64,000 bases of DNA from Myotis daubentonii (GCF_963259705.1 NC_081846.1:92640641-92704640), one strand, 5' to 3'. Counted from the first letter of the stretch, positions 34,426 to 47,649 are shown. The notes: generated by a model from the sequence alone, not told the origin. A program made the numbers and translations.

Positions 34426-35407
34426 TCACAATGTCATTTTTTAAAGAAATATAACAAAAATCATCAGATTTGTATGGAACCACAAAAGACCATAAATAGC
34501 CAAATCAAACCTGGACAAAAAAAAATGAAGTTGGAGGTATCACACTACCTGACTTCAAATTATACTACAGAGCTATAATAATAAAAACAGCATGGTATTG
34601 GCAGAAAACAGACACACAGATCACTAGAACACAATTAGAACTCAGAAATATATCTGCATTTGTATGGGCAGAACATTTTCAACAAAGGAGCCAAAAGCAT
34701 ACAATGGGGAGGGGGGGGCGGTAAAAGCTTCTTCAATAAATGGTGCTGGGAAAATTAGAAAGCCACATGCAAAAGAATGAAACTAGGTTACAGTTTCCCC
34801 CCATATATAAAAATTAATTCAAAGTGGATCAAAGACCCTAATATATTATTTGAAACAATAGGTTACATAGAAGAAAGCATAGGTACTATTGACCTTTGTC
34901 ACAAAGAACATTTTTTGGATTAGACCCCAAAGGCAAAGGAAGTAAAGGCAAAAATAAATGAATGGGATTCTATTAAAATAAAAATCTTCCACACAACGAA
35001 AGAAACCAACAACACAAAAAGGCAAGTGACTAAATGGGGGATGATCTTTATCATCCTGACAAAGGGTTAATATCGAAAATACATAAATAACTCATAAAAG
35101 TCCACACCAAACAAACAAGCAAACCAACTAAAAATGGGTAAAAAACCAAATAGACATTTCCCTTAAGAAGACAGACAAATGGCCAAAAATATATAGAAAG
35201 ATTTTCATTTGTACTACCTAATAGAAAAATGCAAATCAAAACCACAATGAGATATCACCGCACACCTGTTAGAATGGCTATTATCAACAAGAAAAGTAAT
35301 AAGTATTGGAGAGGTTGTGGATAAAAAGTCACATTCATTCTTTGATGTGTACTGGTATAGCCACTATGAAAACAGTCTGGTAGTTCCTAAAAAAAGTAAG
35401 AATAGAG

Positions 35408-35622
35408 ACCTTGCCAATTAGCCTCAGTAGAGAGCATCAGCCTTCAGACTGAAGGGTCCCAGGTTCGATTCCACTCAAGGGCACATGCCTGGTTTGCAGG
35501 CTTGATCCCCAGTAGGAGGTGTGCAGGAGGCAGCCCATCAATGATTCTCTCTCATCATTGATGTTTCTATCTCTCTCCCTCTCCATTCCTCTCTGAAATC
35601 AATAACACTATTTTTTAAAAAA
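35408..35622 (+). mobile_element. Ves SINE in L1
   Basis: Target duplication TAAGAATAGAG at 35397-35407 and 35623-35633. The pyrimidine tail holds a doubled 'TCATTGATG' motif. Confidence 0.94.
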
Positions 35623-36114
35623 TAAGAATAGAGTTACCATATAACCCAGCAATCCCTCTTCTGGGTATCTACCCTGAAAAACTAAAAAAAAATGTATTTA
35701 TAAAGATATATGTACCTCTACTTTTATGGCAGCATTATTAATGGTGACCAAGACATGGAAACAGCCAAAGTGTCCTTTGAAAAAGTGTTGGATAAAGATG
35801 ATGCGATGTATATGGAATGTACCTTAAGAATATTATGCTAAGTGAAGTATGCCAGTCAGAAAAATTAAGAACCATATGATTTCACTCATAACTGGGATAT
35901 AAAACTGAAATGTATGAACACAGACAATGTGGTGTTACCAGAAGGAAAGTTGTTGGGGGTCTAATATATGGTGATAGAACATGGTTTGCTTTTTGTGGGC
36001 ACCCAGTGCAATGTACAGACCTTGTATCATAGAAATGTACACTTGAAACCTATATGATCCTACTAACCAGTGTCAACCCAATAAATTTAAACATAAAACA
36101 AAAACTAAATTAAC

Positions 36115-38300
36115 AATTTCTCCTAATATGGATCTAATTCCTTGTGGGATCCATGAAAATAGATTCACAAACCTATCTCCAGTTTCCTCAAAGGAAGGGA
36201 TTTGATGGTCCAGTGTTTTCTGAAGCCAGGTAGCCTGTTACCTGATTTTAGTGTTGCTTATTTCTACCTCAGGTGAGATGTTAGTGTAAGTACCAATAAG
36301 GAGATTTGATGGTCATACACCTCCTTATTCGGCTCACATATAATTTAAGGCAATTTTATTGTCTAAAACAATTTTGGCTAGAGAGTCCAGAGTTTTTTGA
36401 ATATTAGAAAGTGAGGTGGCACTTTCATTGCCTGTGGTGATTAAAGTCTTGGAAAGATTTTGTAGTACATGTTGATGAATAACTATTCCCTACCAGAGTC
36501 ATAGAGTATATCTAAAAAAGATTAACACATTAAGCGCCAAGCCTGTTTTGTTTTCCTTTCCGTTTAGCCCGCGATATCCGATTTCACCGATATGCTGGCG
36601 GCCGGAGACTGAGGAGGTCCAAACGGAAGGTATAGTGTCAGTCACCAGTGACTACCATGATGCTTAACGTGTTAAGCACCATCTGGGGTTTCGGTGGTGG
36701 TATCTCAATGCTGGTTGCTCTCCATGGAGTCCCATCTGCCCAAACAGTTCTACTCAGTTGCTTGTAGATCTCAGGGGGGAACAGTTCTCCTCCAAGTCCT
36801 CCTGAACAGGTGAAAAGCAGCTGGAGTTGAAGTGCATGTTCTGGTGGAACTGGTAGGTGAAGGAGAAAAGGTTACTTTACTTAGTGTGTAATTTATAGAC
36901 CAACTCCCATCCCAGCAGAGGGATGGGACATTCAGACACATAGAGGAAGCTGTGTGATAGTTTAAGATCTATGAACTGGCATTCTAAAGGCTCAAGGAAG
37001 GCTTGTTGCTGCATTTGCCCCATATCCCCTGTGACCAAGCCTGTTGTTTTTAGTTTGTTTGTCTGTTTGCTTAGTCAATTTGGTGCTCAAGACATAGTAC
37101 ATGGATGGCTCCCATGTCTACTGAGAAGTCAAGCAGTATGGTCCTCACTGTCAATTGTATCCTGGGCTCCTCTGGGGAAATAATGGTGGGTCAGCAGGTG
37201 TCCAGAGAAGCCCCTGGGTCTGCTCATTCATTACCTGAGTGACCACTCAACTTTACTATCTGCCCATGTGTCTTTTTTAAAATCTTTTTTCCCTATGCCC
37301 ACTGCCAGGCATCAAAAGCTTTCTGCCTTGGTGACCTTCAGTACCTGGCCTATTGTCTTTGCTCTGATCTTGTCTGTATCCCTGCCTATCACACTGCCCA
37401 CTTAATAATCTTGGCTTTGACTCCTTTCAGGGAAAAGGAATGCTGGGTCTCCTCTGCTCCCTGTTTAAAAAGGGAGTCATTTTCCTTCAGAACATCAGCC
37501 TGCTGTTCTCAGTCAGCAGGGTGATGAGGCCTGGGCACAGAAGGAGGTTGTGATGGTGTCTAGGGCTGGTATTCCCTGAGTATAAGTAGGGCTTGTAACC
37601 TGGTAGAGATAAACTGTATTATAAATCTCCATGTTATTTGGGTGAAAGAGGAAAATTCGGGATCCAGTTCTATTCATAGGTGAAAAATAAAACTTTGAAG
37701 ACAATGAACTGAACTACAATCTAATTATAGAGTCTATTGAAACAATTTGTCTCCCTCTAAAATTACCCTTATTTTTATTAAAGGGACAAATGAGGACCAA
37801 TTCATTTACTGTGTTAGTTTAGTTTCAATTTAGCCTGATTATTTACATAAACACAACAGAATAGCAGTTGATCATGTAGGCTTTCTTGAGTTGGCTTTGC
37901 TGGAAACTTATAAGGAATTGAATTTTAATTAGCCTCTTAGGGCAAAGAAGCCAAACAACACAGTTGACATTAGGCTTGGCCTGCAATACCTACAGATATG
38001 GGTGGGAACTTCACGTTCTCTAGGTCCCCAAATGTCTTGGGGTTCCTCCTTTGCCATCTCCCAGGAAGTAACCTTTGCTCCTCACCTGAAAAGGCATGTC
38101 TCTCTCAAACATGACATTCCAGTCAAAGTCTTGGTTAATGAAACCACAATTGAAAATTGGCTTTATGGGTCTAGTTATAAAGAAATCATATTCCTACGGA
38201 TTAATGTAAATAAACATATTACAATGAAAATAATAATGCTCTCTCATTAATAGTCTTCAAATTCTGGAGGGAAAGGAAGGGAGACCAATATAAATGCCTC
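36115..38300 (-). pseudogene. Decayed internal region of a second endogenous retrovirus
   Basis: On the minus strand, about 36350-36430 reads like the heptad-repeat part of a retroviral transmembrane envelope subunit. About 37080-37160 has a hydrophobic strand ending in Asp-x-Gly, like a degenerate aspartic protease active site. Stops and frameshifts occur throughout, pol is not apparent between the two, and I see no LTRs. The piggyBac MITE at 36526-36671 is a later insertion. Non-functional. A profile search would be needed to place it. Confidence 0.45.
36526..36671. mobile_element. piggyBac-type MITE
   Basis: 146 bp between two TTAA tetranucleotides (36522-36525 and 36672-36675), the invariant piggyBac target. 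Inverted ends CACATTAAGCGCCA and the complement CACGTTAAGCATCA agree at 11 of 14 positions. The interior is CpG-rich ('CGATATGCTGGCGGCCGG'), unlike its AT-rich surroundings. No transposase. Vespertilionid bats are known to have had recent piggyBac activity. Confidence 0.85.
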
Positions 38301-38309
38301 GATATTGCT

Positions 38310-39055
38310 TATGAAAATATAACTTAACAAATTGCTTTAAGAAAAGAATAAGTTACCTTATATCTACACAATTTTAAAAATTAAAAAATCGGCAATACTT
38401 TAAAAAATTCAAATACTACAATTTTCTTTAGTTTATTTAGTCCTATAATTATTTTTTGTTTAATCTGGTTGTTTGCAAGTATTTCCATAAACCCATTTTT
38501 TCAGAGTTCTAGTAATCTTCATGCAGTTCCAAGGTATGATCTGAAAGTTTATTCTCAGAAATATGTAATCTAGAATAAGTGAGAGTCCCTCTCATGGGTC
38601 TTTGTAAAGATGTAAGATATTTGCAAATGTGTCAGAGTAAAACAGTAACTGTCTCCAAATGACAAGAAAACCTAAAATTATATAGTTATAGATCTGACTA
38701 TAATATAATTGACAAAGAAATTTGTTTTCCTGTAACAGTTTAAGATAGCAATTAGAATTAAAAATGAAAGTATGCCGAAACCGGTTTGGCTCAGTGGATA
38801 GAGCGTCGGCCTGCGGACTGAAAGGTCCTGGGTTCGATTCCGGTCAAGGGCATGTACTTGGGTTGCGGGCACATCCCCAGTAGGAGATGTGCAAGAGGCA
38901 GCTGATCGATGTTTCTCTCTCATCGATGTTTCTGACTCTCTATCTCTCTCCCTTCCTCTCTGTAAAAAAATCAATAAAATATATTTTAAAAAAATGAAAG
39001 TATATCAGAACTTTATAGACTCTTGGAGATTTTTATGCAATCTCTAGAATATTCA
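38310..39055. other. AT-rich block, perhaps the same retroviral internal sequence as 5760-6400
   Basis: Shared word order with the AT-rich block of the first provirus. Interrupted by a Ves SINE. No gene. Confidence 0.35.
38774..38990 (+). mobile_element. Ves SINE, young subtype
   Basis: Perfect 13-bp target duplication AAAATGAAAGTAT (38761-38773 and 38991-39003). Intact A and B boxes (TGGCTCAGTGG and GGTTCGATTCC) and a full tail. Confidence 0.97.
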
Positions 39056-39439
39056 TCCTATAAAATAAAGATGTAATATGTTAATTAACACTTATGCCCT
39101 CACAAGATGGCTGCTTACCACCAGGACGGCAGGGGGATTAGTGAGGGATGACCAAATGACTGAACAAACAGGCTGCGTGGGGTGACCAGGCCGGCAGGGG
39201 GGTCAGTTTGGGGTGACCAGGCTGGCAGACAGAGGCGGTTAGGGGTGATCAGACTGGCAGGGGGACCTGTAGAGGTGATCAGGAAGGCAGGCAGGTGAGC
39301 AGTTAGGAGCCAGAGGTCCCAGATTGTGAGAGGGATGTCCGACTGCCAGGTTAGGCCCCTGAGGGGTCCCGGATTGGAGAGGGTGCAGGCTGGGCTGAGG
39401 GGACCCCCCCATGCACAAATTTCATGACCGGTCCTCTAT
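39056..39439 (+). mobile_element. HeliBat, 384 bp, degenerate 3' end
   Basis: Starts TCCTATAAAATAAAGATG after an A. It has the 'CAAGATGGCTGC' block and ends 'CATGCACAAATTTCATGACC...CTCTAT' before a T, with CTAG mutated to CTAT and the hairpin eroded. The interior has imperfect repeats of GGTGACCAGGCTGGCAG type. Confidence 0.85.
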
Positions 39440-41345
39440 TATATATATAACTAAAAAAGACTCTAGAAAGCCTCAGCAGTCTTGAGAAAGAAGAACAAAG
39501 TTGAAAGGATCATACTACCTGATATCAGCTATACTACAAGGTCATAGTAATCAAAACATGCTGGTACGAGCATTAAAAAAAAAAAAAAGACATAGAGCAT
39601 AGGTCAATGGAGTAAAATAGAAAGTCCAGATATAAACCCACACCTCTATATCTATTAATAATTGGGAAAAAAAGAAATAAAATACTATGGGTTAAAGGCA
39701 GTGTATTCAATAAATGGTATTGGGAAAATAGTACAGATACATGCAAATAAATGAAAATCAACCACCTACTTGCATCATACACTAGCATATACTCAAAATG
39801 GATAAAATACTTAAATGTTAGACTCAAAACCATAAAAACCCTAGGAGAAAACAAAGGCAGTAAAATCTCAGATATTTTTCATACCAATATTTTGTCTGAT
39901 ATATCTCCCCAGGCAAGGAAAAGAAAAGAAAAATAAACAAATGGGATACATTAAACTAAAATGTTTCCCAGAACAAAGAAAACCATCAACAATATAAAAA
40001 GAAAGCTCACTGAATGGGAGAAATTATTTGCCAAAGATGCATCTGATAAGGGGTTAATATCCAAAATTTATAAGTAACTTATACAACTCAACATCAAAAA
40101 AACAATCAATCCAATTAAAAATTGGTCGAAGAGCTCAGCTGGAATGCTCAGTTGTTTGAGCTCCGTCCTCTGCAGCGAAAGGTTGCAGGTTCAATTCCGG
40201 GTCAGGGCACATAACTGGGTTGCCTTTTCCATCCACTGTTGGGGCACATACAGAGTCAGCCAATCAATATTTCTCTCTCATATCAATATTTCTCTCTCTC
40301 TCTCTCTCTCTCCTCTCTTTCTCCCTTTATCTAAGCATGTCTTTGGGTGAGGATTAAAAACTGAGAAATTGGGCAAAAGACCTGAATAGACATTCCTCTA
40401 AATCCTCCACAGAGGACATACAGATGGCCAGTAAACATGTGAAAAGGCATTCAACATCAGTAATCATAAGAGAAATGCAAATTAAAACCACAATGAGATA
40501 TCACCCCACACCTCACAAAATGGCTACCATCCATAAATCAACAAGTGTTGGTGAGGATGTGGAATTAAGTGAATCCTTGAGAATTGTTAACGGGAATGCA
40601 GATTGGTACAACCACTGTTGAAAGCAGTATAGAGGTTCTTTAAAAATGACAAATGGAACGGCCTTATGACCCAGAAATTCCATTATCTGAAATATATCTG
40701 AAGAAATATGCAACAGTGATTTGAAAGAATATATGCATCCCTGTGTTCCTTGCAGTGCTATTTACAATAGGTAAGATTTGGAAGCAGCCCAAGTGTCCAT
40801 CAGTAGATAAGTTGATATAAAATCCCTGGCACATTCAAACAATGGAATACTACTCAGCCATAATAAAGAAGGTAACCTTACCTTTTGTGATACCATGGGC
40901 AGACCTGGAGGGTATTATGCTAAGTGAAATAAACCAGTAAGAGAAAGACAAGGACCTTATGATTTCACTTATATGTAAAATCTTATAAACAAAACAAACA
41001 AACAAGATGGACTCATAGACACTGAGAACACTGACACCTGTCAGAAAAGGGAAGGGGATTGAGTGCTGGGTGAAATAGGTGAAGGGATTAAGAAAAAACA
41101 AGCAAACAACAACTCATAAACCTCATAGACACAGACAACAATATGGTGATTACCAGGGGGAAAGAAGCTGGGGGAAACTAGAAGAGAGTAAAGGGCAGAT
41201 AAATAGTGACAGGAGGTGACTTGACTTTGGGTGGTGAACATACAACATAATATACTGATTGTGTATTATAAAATCATACACTTGAATCCTGTATAATTTT
41301 ATTAACTTATGAAACTCTAAAACATTCACTAAAAATAAGTAAATT
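39440..41345 (+). mobile_element. L1, 5'-truncated, with a nested Ves SINE
   Basis: ORF2 C-terminal sequence, for example 'GATCATACTACCTGATATCA' and 'AGGCATTCAACATCAGTAAT', then a 3' UTR that ends about 41345. Frames are broken. Confidence 0.87.
40128..40365 (+). mobile_element. Ves SINE, old and diverged
   Basis: Recognisable from 'GGTTCAATTCCGGGTCAGGG' and a (TC)n pyrimidine block. The tail is eroded. Sits inside L1 ORF2. Confidence 0.85.
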
Positions 41346-42070
41346 AATACTACTTTCTATGTCCCTTTCTTTTTTGATTCACTTCTTGGGATATAAGATC
41401 TTTGGGTCTGACCTCAGGCAATGGGTAGGATATTTCTGTAATTCAGTTTATTTATTTTGTATTTTGGAATGGTACTCATCTGTTCACAGATCATATTTCC
41501 TCAGAATTTGACCTATTTTAGATATAAAAATTTTCCTAAAAACCCTAGGTATTATTTGACAGAAATACCTTTTACTCTCACTCATCATACATTCAGAACT
41601 AGTGAGCACATTTGCCTAGCTTTCATGTAGCTCACCTAGTAGAAAGCCTGCTGAGACCCTGGTGAGAAAGAGAGAGTTGTTTGGGCAAAAAGGAGCAGCT
41701 TTCAAAAAGTAAATGGTTGGGCAAAGAGGAAAAATAAATCTCTGTACAGCACAAACCAAAAACAACCGCAAATGTGACTCCTAGACAAAATGTCTTTCTA
41801 GAGCCATGCCTGCTCTCTAACTCACTCAGTGCCTGTGTTCACACCCGGGCCATGCAGCGCCTGGCGTGGCTGCCCAGGTCTCCTACACGGGGAGTGGCGT
41901 GGTTTCCTGTGGATAGCTTCAGCATATGCAATGATGAAACCCCCGGTGACTGATGTCTGGAGGATGGAGGTCTTAGCCGTCACCTGAATCACTCAGCGTA
42001 GTTGCTGAGGCTGCTGCAGCAGCACGGGGTGGCGGTAAAACAGCAGTTCATATGTGCAGGACACGGTGTA
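41346..42070. other. Unassigned sequence with a moderately GC-rich patch
   Basis: 41820-42060 is richer in CpG than its surroundings. No open frame with coding character and no splice-site pattern that I would defend. Confidence 0.35.
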
Positions 42071-42074
42071 CAGC

Positions 42075-42240
42075 TCCTTGTGTGCATCATATCACTTCAG
42101 TCATACTTGGTTCCACGGTTGTCCCATTTACAGATGAACTCCCTGAGGCTCAGATGCCTCCGGGGGTTTGGCTGAATACTGCCGTAGATTGCAGTGCCAG
42201 ACGTCAAGTTTATTTCCACATTCTCCGAGGGAAGATGAGT
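42075..42240 (-). repeat. MIR SINE, reverse orientation
   Basis: 'CCCATTTACAGATGAACTCC' followed by 'CTGAGGCTCAGATG' is the reversed MIR core. Confidence 0.6.
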
Positions 42241-42709
42241 ACAGTAGAGTCACCCAGCCTCAGCAGTGAGAGTCCCTACCATGCTGATTTACCTCCACTT
42301 AATTTGTCCTCACACTGGAACTCAAATTAGTTGTGTGCATATCACAAACCATCCGAAACTTGCATTTGAAAAGTTCCTGCCTCCATCATTTATGATGTCA
42401 TTTGGTAAATGTTTATAATGATAATAAGGTTATTAACATTAACTAAGTAAACACTTAATGAGTGCTTACTAAATAGAAATTAATTATGAGTAAACATTAT
42501 TTACACTAGACTACGATGTCATTTTACTAAATATACTGTTTTTATAGGTTTGTTTAATAAATGGAAAATTTTATGTAGTTCAGAATTTTAATGAGTTTAC
42601 TTTTTAGCTTTCCTCTCCTACCCCTTATTGTTGAGCACAAATTCTCCTACCACAGACATCTGCAGGTGTGTGAGTGATCACATAATCCAGGGTGGAAAGC
42701 CAGGAAACA

Positions 42710-42880
42710 TGATCTGTATCAGGACTGCACTCCTCTCTTAGACTCTTGACTATTTAAATGACCTGTGCTGTAGGTATTCTTTTGCACAATGGATATATTT
42801 CCTCTCCTAACTCAACCAGGGTTATTATGAGGATCACATAAAATGAAAGTGATTTTACAGTTAAAAGAATTGTACTGATA
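42710..42880 (+). repeat. Probable MIR SINE
   Basis: The 'GGGTTATTATGAGGATCACA' segment fits the MIR 3' part. Diverged. Confidence 0.45.
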
Positions 42881-44320
42881 TGGGGTGTTGTTCTTAAGCA
42901 AAATAAATATATTTCTAACCTTAGCTCTCCAGCTATATGTGCTGGTTATTAATAATTCAGCCAGCCCAATATTGTAACATTATTTACTTCAATATAACAT
43001 TATGTAGAAAAAGAACAAGATTATCTTTTATTTGTTCTTATAAATAGATGGATTATTTTTGGTGAGTGCTTCACTAATTGTCTTCATACCAGCAAATCCA
43101 TTCAGTCAATCAAACAATGTGGCAGAGTTTAGCTTTAAACAATCTCATTTGGGTAATTAGCAACTACATGGAAGGTTAAATTGCTTAATTGATTTCGCAA
43201 ACCCTAAAGCTTGAAACACCAAAGTTTGACCATTTTTTTTCCTACCAGTCAACTATGAGTTCTTTAAAAGCATTGTCATCATGTTTACATGGGAACTTAC
43301 TATGTGTTACTACTGTGCCTTCGAGCAGGTGCTCAGGGAAGCGTTGATGATATGACTTCATGGGAATTACAATCAAGTGGCCAACATAGACATTAAGCAT
43401 GTACTCTTCCATATTAAGGTAAAAATAAAGCATAAACTTAGCTACAGATGGATATGCATAGTATTATGAGAAAGACCATTGACGTGAAAGATTTAGTTTA
43501 TTTGGGAAGATCAAGGAGTCCATCTCAGAAAAAGTGACAACTGATTCAAGCCCAAAAGAGAGGGTTGGGTTTAAGCAGACGTAGAAGAGAGGAGAAAACT
43601 GCCTATAGAAAGCTCAGGCAACAGGAGAGGGAGCTGGAGCCTGGTCTAAACATTTCCAGGACCTGAAAGTCAATGTCTGGAGTAAGGAGATGGAGAGAGA
43701 CTAATGACTAAAACTAGGAGAGGAGCAGATGGCCCGCAGAGCTATGTAGGTTAGGTTATACGCAGGATTCGGACTTTCCCCTAGCAGAACATGGAAAGGC
43801 TTTGAGGTCAGGAAGGGGTCATATCTAAGGGATGCAATGACTAGATTTTCATGTTTAAAAGTCCCTACGCGGCAGTCTGACTGGTGGATGGGAGCAGAAC
43901 AGCATGTTGATGGGGGACCGGCCTGGACACAGTTGTAACTGTCTGAATGGAAGATGATGGTGCTTTGAGGGAGGGCTTGTGCCACTTGAGAAAGGTTTAT
44001 GCTGAAAAAACAAGCAACTGCCAAATTTCACGGACATGAAAAAACCAAACAAAGTTTTCTCTGTCACTCTGGGCATATTGTTCCAGGCTGCATTGTCCCA
44101 TCCCAACTACATTTGCTGGAAGATTTCACAAGCCCTAAGCAGATGAGGGAGAATGGGGAATTTTACACTGACTTCTAAGTACTTCCACAAGAAACTGACT
44201 ATGTAACTCCTGCTCAGATTTTATTTTTAAAAGTCTTGTGTCATAACGAACTTCAAGGAAAGAGAGACAGCACCACACTGGAATGAACAAGTGAGCTGAG
44301 GTCTGTTTCCTTTCTCTAAC
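42881..44320. other. Mostly unassigned sequence
   Basis: 43480-44000 has the purine-rich texture of an ancient mammalian repeat, which I cannot name. No gene. Confidence 0.35.
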
Positions 44321-44322
44321 AC

Positions 44323-44530
44323 AGTCGTTCCCAACTGGATTGGTTTTTCCCCCAAGGGGACATTTGCAAGGACTCGAAATAGTGTGAGTCGTTCCAACTG
44401 GATGGCTGTTACTGGCATCTAGTGGGTGGACACCAGAAATGCTGCTAAACACCCTCTACCACACAGTACAGTTCCCCAGAACAAAGCATCCTCTGGCCCC
44501 GATGTCAGTAGCGGTGAGGCTGGGAAATCC
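44323..44530 (+). mobile_element. MER5A-like ancient hAT (Charlie) fragment
   Basis: The order CCCAAGGGGACATTTGCAAG, then 'TACTGGCATCTAGTGGGTGG', 'GCTGCTAAACACCCTCTACC' and 'GAGGCTGGGAAATCCTG' is that of MER5A, a placental-mammal DNA transposon. Ends are diverged. Confidence 0.8.
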
Positions 44531-46249
44531 TGCTCAGGCCTCCTGGTGACTGCATATTTGATACATGATTGTACCTTTCTTGCAATTGGAACTCAGGGAA
44601 TATATAGAGGTGTATGGTACTCTGCTGAACTTGCTAAGCACTAAGCCCAGCATCTGTATCTGAGATGGTTCAAAGAATAACCTGGACTTGATGAGATGCA
44701 GCTGCACTGGGTTTTCGAAGCTACGCACTTATTCCAGACACAGCTGTGTGCTTTGCAATGTACAAAATGTTTAAGATGCCACAGTGGATGCTTCCCTCAG
44801 ACAACGGTGTTCACACCCTCTTGGCATCTTCCCTCAGGAAACACTCATGCCAAGTGTAGAGCCGTGTTAAGAAACTGGAAATTGCATGGAGGTTATGATC
44901 CCTATGCTGTTGCTATACATGCTGTGTTTTTCTACCTTCTATTTTTTCTTAATGCTATGTAAATTTTGTGCAGGGAGAAGCCTATTACATCTTGTGAGAG
45001 TGTTTATCAGTCCAGGCAAAAGACCACCACTCCCATTGGAGAGGCCACAGGACAAGAGGCCAATCTCTGGTAAGCAGAAATGACATCTCCTTCAAGTACT
45101 TGGGATTGAGATGAGAGGAATCAGCAGTTTTGAAAGACTTTTAATAAATGATGCAAATACTTTTGCTCCCTTTTAAAATCTATTCTGTACCATCTTCTCT
45201 TCTTTGCCAGCAAAGACTGGATTTTGTTCAGGTATCTTTCCTCCTCTGTGCTTTAGGGTAAGCTGGTACCAGTTCCCATGCCAGTAATTGATTTAGGCAG
45301 GACATGTAATATAATTCAGGCAGATAATGTATATGGGAGAAGCCACTGGGAGGCTTCTGTGGACATGTTTCTGCATTCTTAAAAAGCGAAGCTTGAGAAG
45401 AGATGGCCTTTTCCCCCACTGAACATGGTTGGATTTACATGTAAGCCTGAAATGTGTTTCAGCACTCTTGCAATCATTATAGGAATAGTTGGAGGATGAG
45501 GCAGATGGACTAATGACAGCAGAGAGAAAAGTGAAGACGAGCATTGATTTTTACAAGTCACCTCTGACTCTACCCGTCCTGGAGTTCTCCTATTGAGGTT
45601 TTCCTATTATTTGACATTAAAAATTCTTGAATTTTAAATAAACTTAAATGGACATATTTTTGTTAGGTATAGCTAAAGCATATCAATACAGAATTTAATA
45701 TGTACAGGAATATGATGGTCTGGGTACAAGAAATGGATAATAGAATTCTTAGACTTCTGGGTGGTAACTAGGGATATCATGGTCTTACAGACACGTAAAC
45801 ACTAGAATAGAAAGCTTAATTAGAAACATAACACATTTGTTTCTGGATATTTTGAGTTTTAGGTGCTTTGAATGATATAAGAATAGACTTCAAGTGGGCA
45901 GTCGATACCTGTGTTTACAGTTAATAGAAGAGGTCTGGTGTGGAGATATCTACTTGCAAGTGACTGAGGAACAGGCGATGATTTGTGGATACGGGTGGGC
46001 TAGCCTGGAGAAAACTCACAGGTGTAATTGCCTAACACCAATTCTTCAAAACGTCAACATTTAATATCAATGCTCACATCAGGAAAGATGAGCCTGTGAA
46101 TGTGGCCAAGAGGAGGAATTGAAGAAGCAAAATGAAACCAGGAGCATATTGTGCCACAGAAATTCAGAGAAGTGTTTATAAAAAGAGGACGACGTTGAAA
46201 ATATCAAATGCTGTATGAAATAAAAATGATTATGAATCAAACATTCCAA
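44531..46249. other. Non-repetitive stretch, no gene seen
   Basis: No convincing gene or young repeat. Confidence 0.4.
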
Positions 46250-46975
46250 CCACTGTTGAGTTCCTCAAAACATTAAAAACGGGATGTCTTTTAGCCCAGT
46301 GATTCCACTTCTAGGAATATAAGCAAAGAAACCCAAAACACTAATTCAAAAAATATGTAAACCCCTATGTTCATTGCAGCTTTATTTACAATAAACAAGA
46401 TTTGATGCAGCCCAAGTGACCATCAGTAGATGAGTGGATAAAAAAAAGCACTGTTACATTTATACAATGGAATACTACTTAGCCATAAAAAAGGAGGACA
46501 TTTTGCATTATGCGACAGCATGGATGTACCTGGAGAACATTATGCTAAGTGAAATAAGCCAGCCAGAGAAAGACAAATACCATATAATCTCACTAATATG
46601 TGAAATCTAATGAACAAAATATACAAACAAGCAAAATAGAAACAGATTCATAGATACAGAGAAGAGACTGACAGCTGTCAGGGCAAGAGGTTGTGGGGGG
46701 GATGCGGCTGGGAAAAATAGAAGAAGGGATTAAGCAAAAGGAAAAAAAAGAAAAAACTCATAGACACAGATAATAGTTGCTGATTCCCAAGAGCAAAGGG
46801 ATAGGGAGAGGTAGAAGAGAGTAAAGGGAAGATAAATAGTGACAGGAGGAGAGTTGACTTGGGGTGGTGAACACACAATACCATCTACAGATGACGTATT
46901 TTAGAACTGTAAACTTGAAACCTGAATAATTTTATTAACCAATGTCACACCGATAAATTAAATAAAAATTAAAGG
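46250..46975 (+). mobile_element. L1 3' end
   Basis: From 'CCCAGTGATTCCACTTCTAG' and 'AATACTACTTAGCCATAAAA' through the 3' UTR to an A-rich end. Strongly 5'-truncated. Confidence 0.85.
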
Positions 46976-47119
46976 AAGAACATTTGTTTTAATTCAAAAA
47001 TATTAAAAATGAGAATTAGATTTTTAAAAATGGTTATACATACTTGTGTAGCATAAACTTTTTCACAGGCATTGTCTCTTTTGAGTTCACTGGCATTTGT
47101 TAAGAAGGATTAAACTGTT

Positions 47120-47340
47120 GCCCTAACCGGTTTGGCTAAGTGGATAGAGCATCGGCCTGCAGACTGAAATGTCCCAGGTTCAATTCGAGTCAAGGGCATG
47201 TACCTTGGTTGTGGGCACGTCGTCAGTAGGGGGTGTGCAGGAGGCAGCTGATTGATGTTTCTCTCTCATCGATGTTTCTAACTTTCTATCCCTCTCCTTT
47301 CCTCTCTGTAAAATATCAATAAAATATATTTTAGAAAAGA
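47120..47340 (+). mobile_element. Ves SINE
   Basis: Target duplication AAGGATTAAACTGTT (47105-47119 and 47341-47355). One base in the A-box differs (TGGCTAAGTGG). Confidence 0.97.
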
Positions 47341-47649
47341 AAGGATTAAACTGTTATTGTTAAGTCAGTTGTCCTCAGGGACAATGATGCTTAAATATGC
47401 TAAGTGATTTGATCTATGAAGCAATGCCAAGCTGGACTTAGCACATAGCTGACTAACTCTGGATTTAGGTCTTTTTCTATACCAGCCCCAAACCCTACTA
47501 CAGTCCATTCCCTTGCCAGGAATGGTGAATTGATCCTGTTTAGTGAGAGGAGGAACGTCTGTTGCCTAGTGAACCACATCATCCCCTTTGGAAACATGGG
47601 ATACCTGTGCTTAAAGCAGCTATGTAAATAGGCATTGATGGATATATTA

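Larger units (their letters stand above)
29917..36110 (+). mobile_element. Old, nearly full-length L1 (ORF1 to 3' end) with nested insertions
   Basis: In order: an ORF1 coiled-coil region (about 29990-30150) and ORF1 C-terminal domain (to about 30860); a short inter-ORF spacer with (AC)n; the ORF2 endonuclease region (about 31250-31950); the reverse transcriptase region (about 33000-33830, with the FADDMI-like active-site block near 33810); the C-terminal region; and a 3' UTR to about 36110. All frames are broken by stops and indels, so it is dead. It carries a 5S-derived fragment (32675-32714), a duplicated ORF2 patch (about 32009-32184) and Ves SINEs at 33396, 34212 and 35408. Confidence 0.88.

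Noticed and set aside
38774..38850. tRNA-like sequence with good A and B boxes, as in many places
   Set aside because: These are heads of Ves SINEs, followed by SINE body and tail and flanked by target duplications; they lack a proper cloverleaf 3' half.
41820..42060. CpG-richer patch as a possible exon or CpG island
   Set aside because: Too short and too weak for an island, with no coding-like frame or defensible splice signals.
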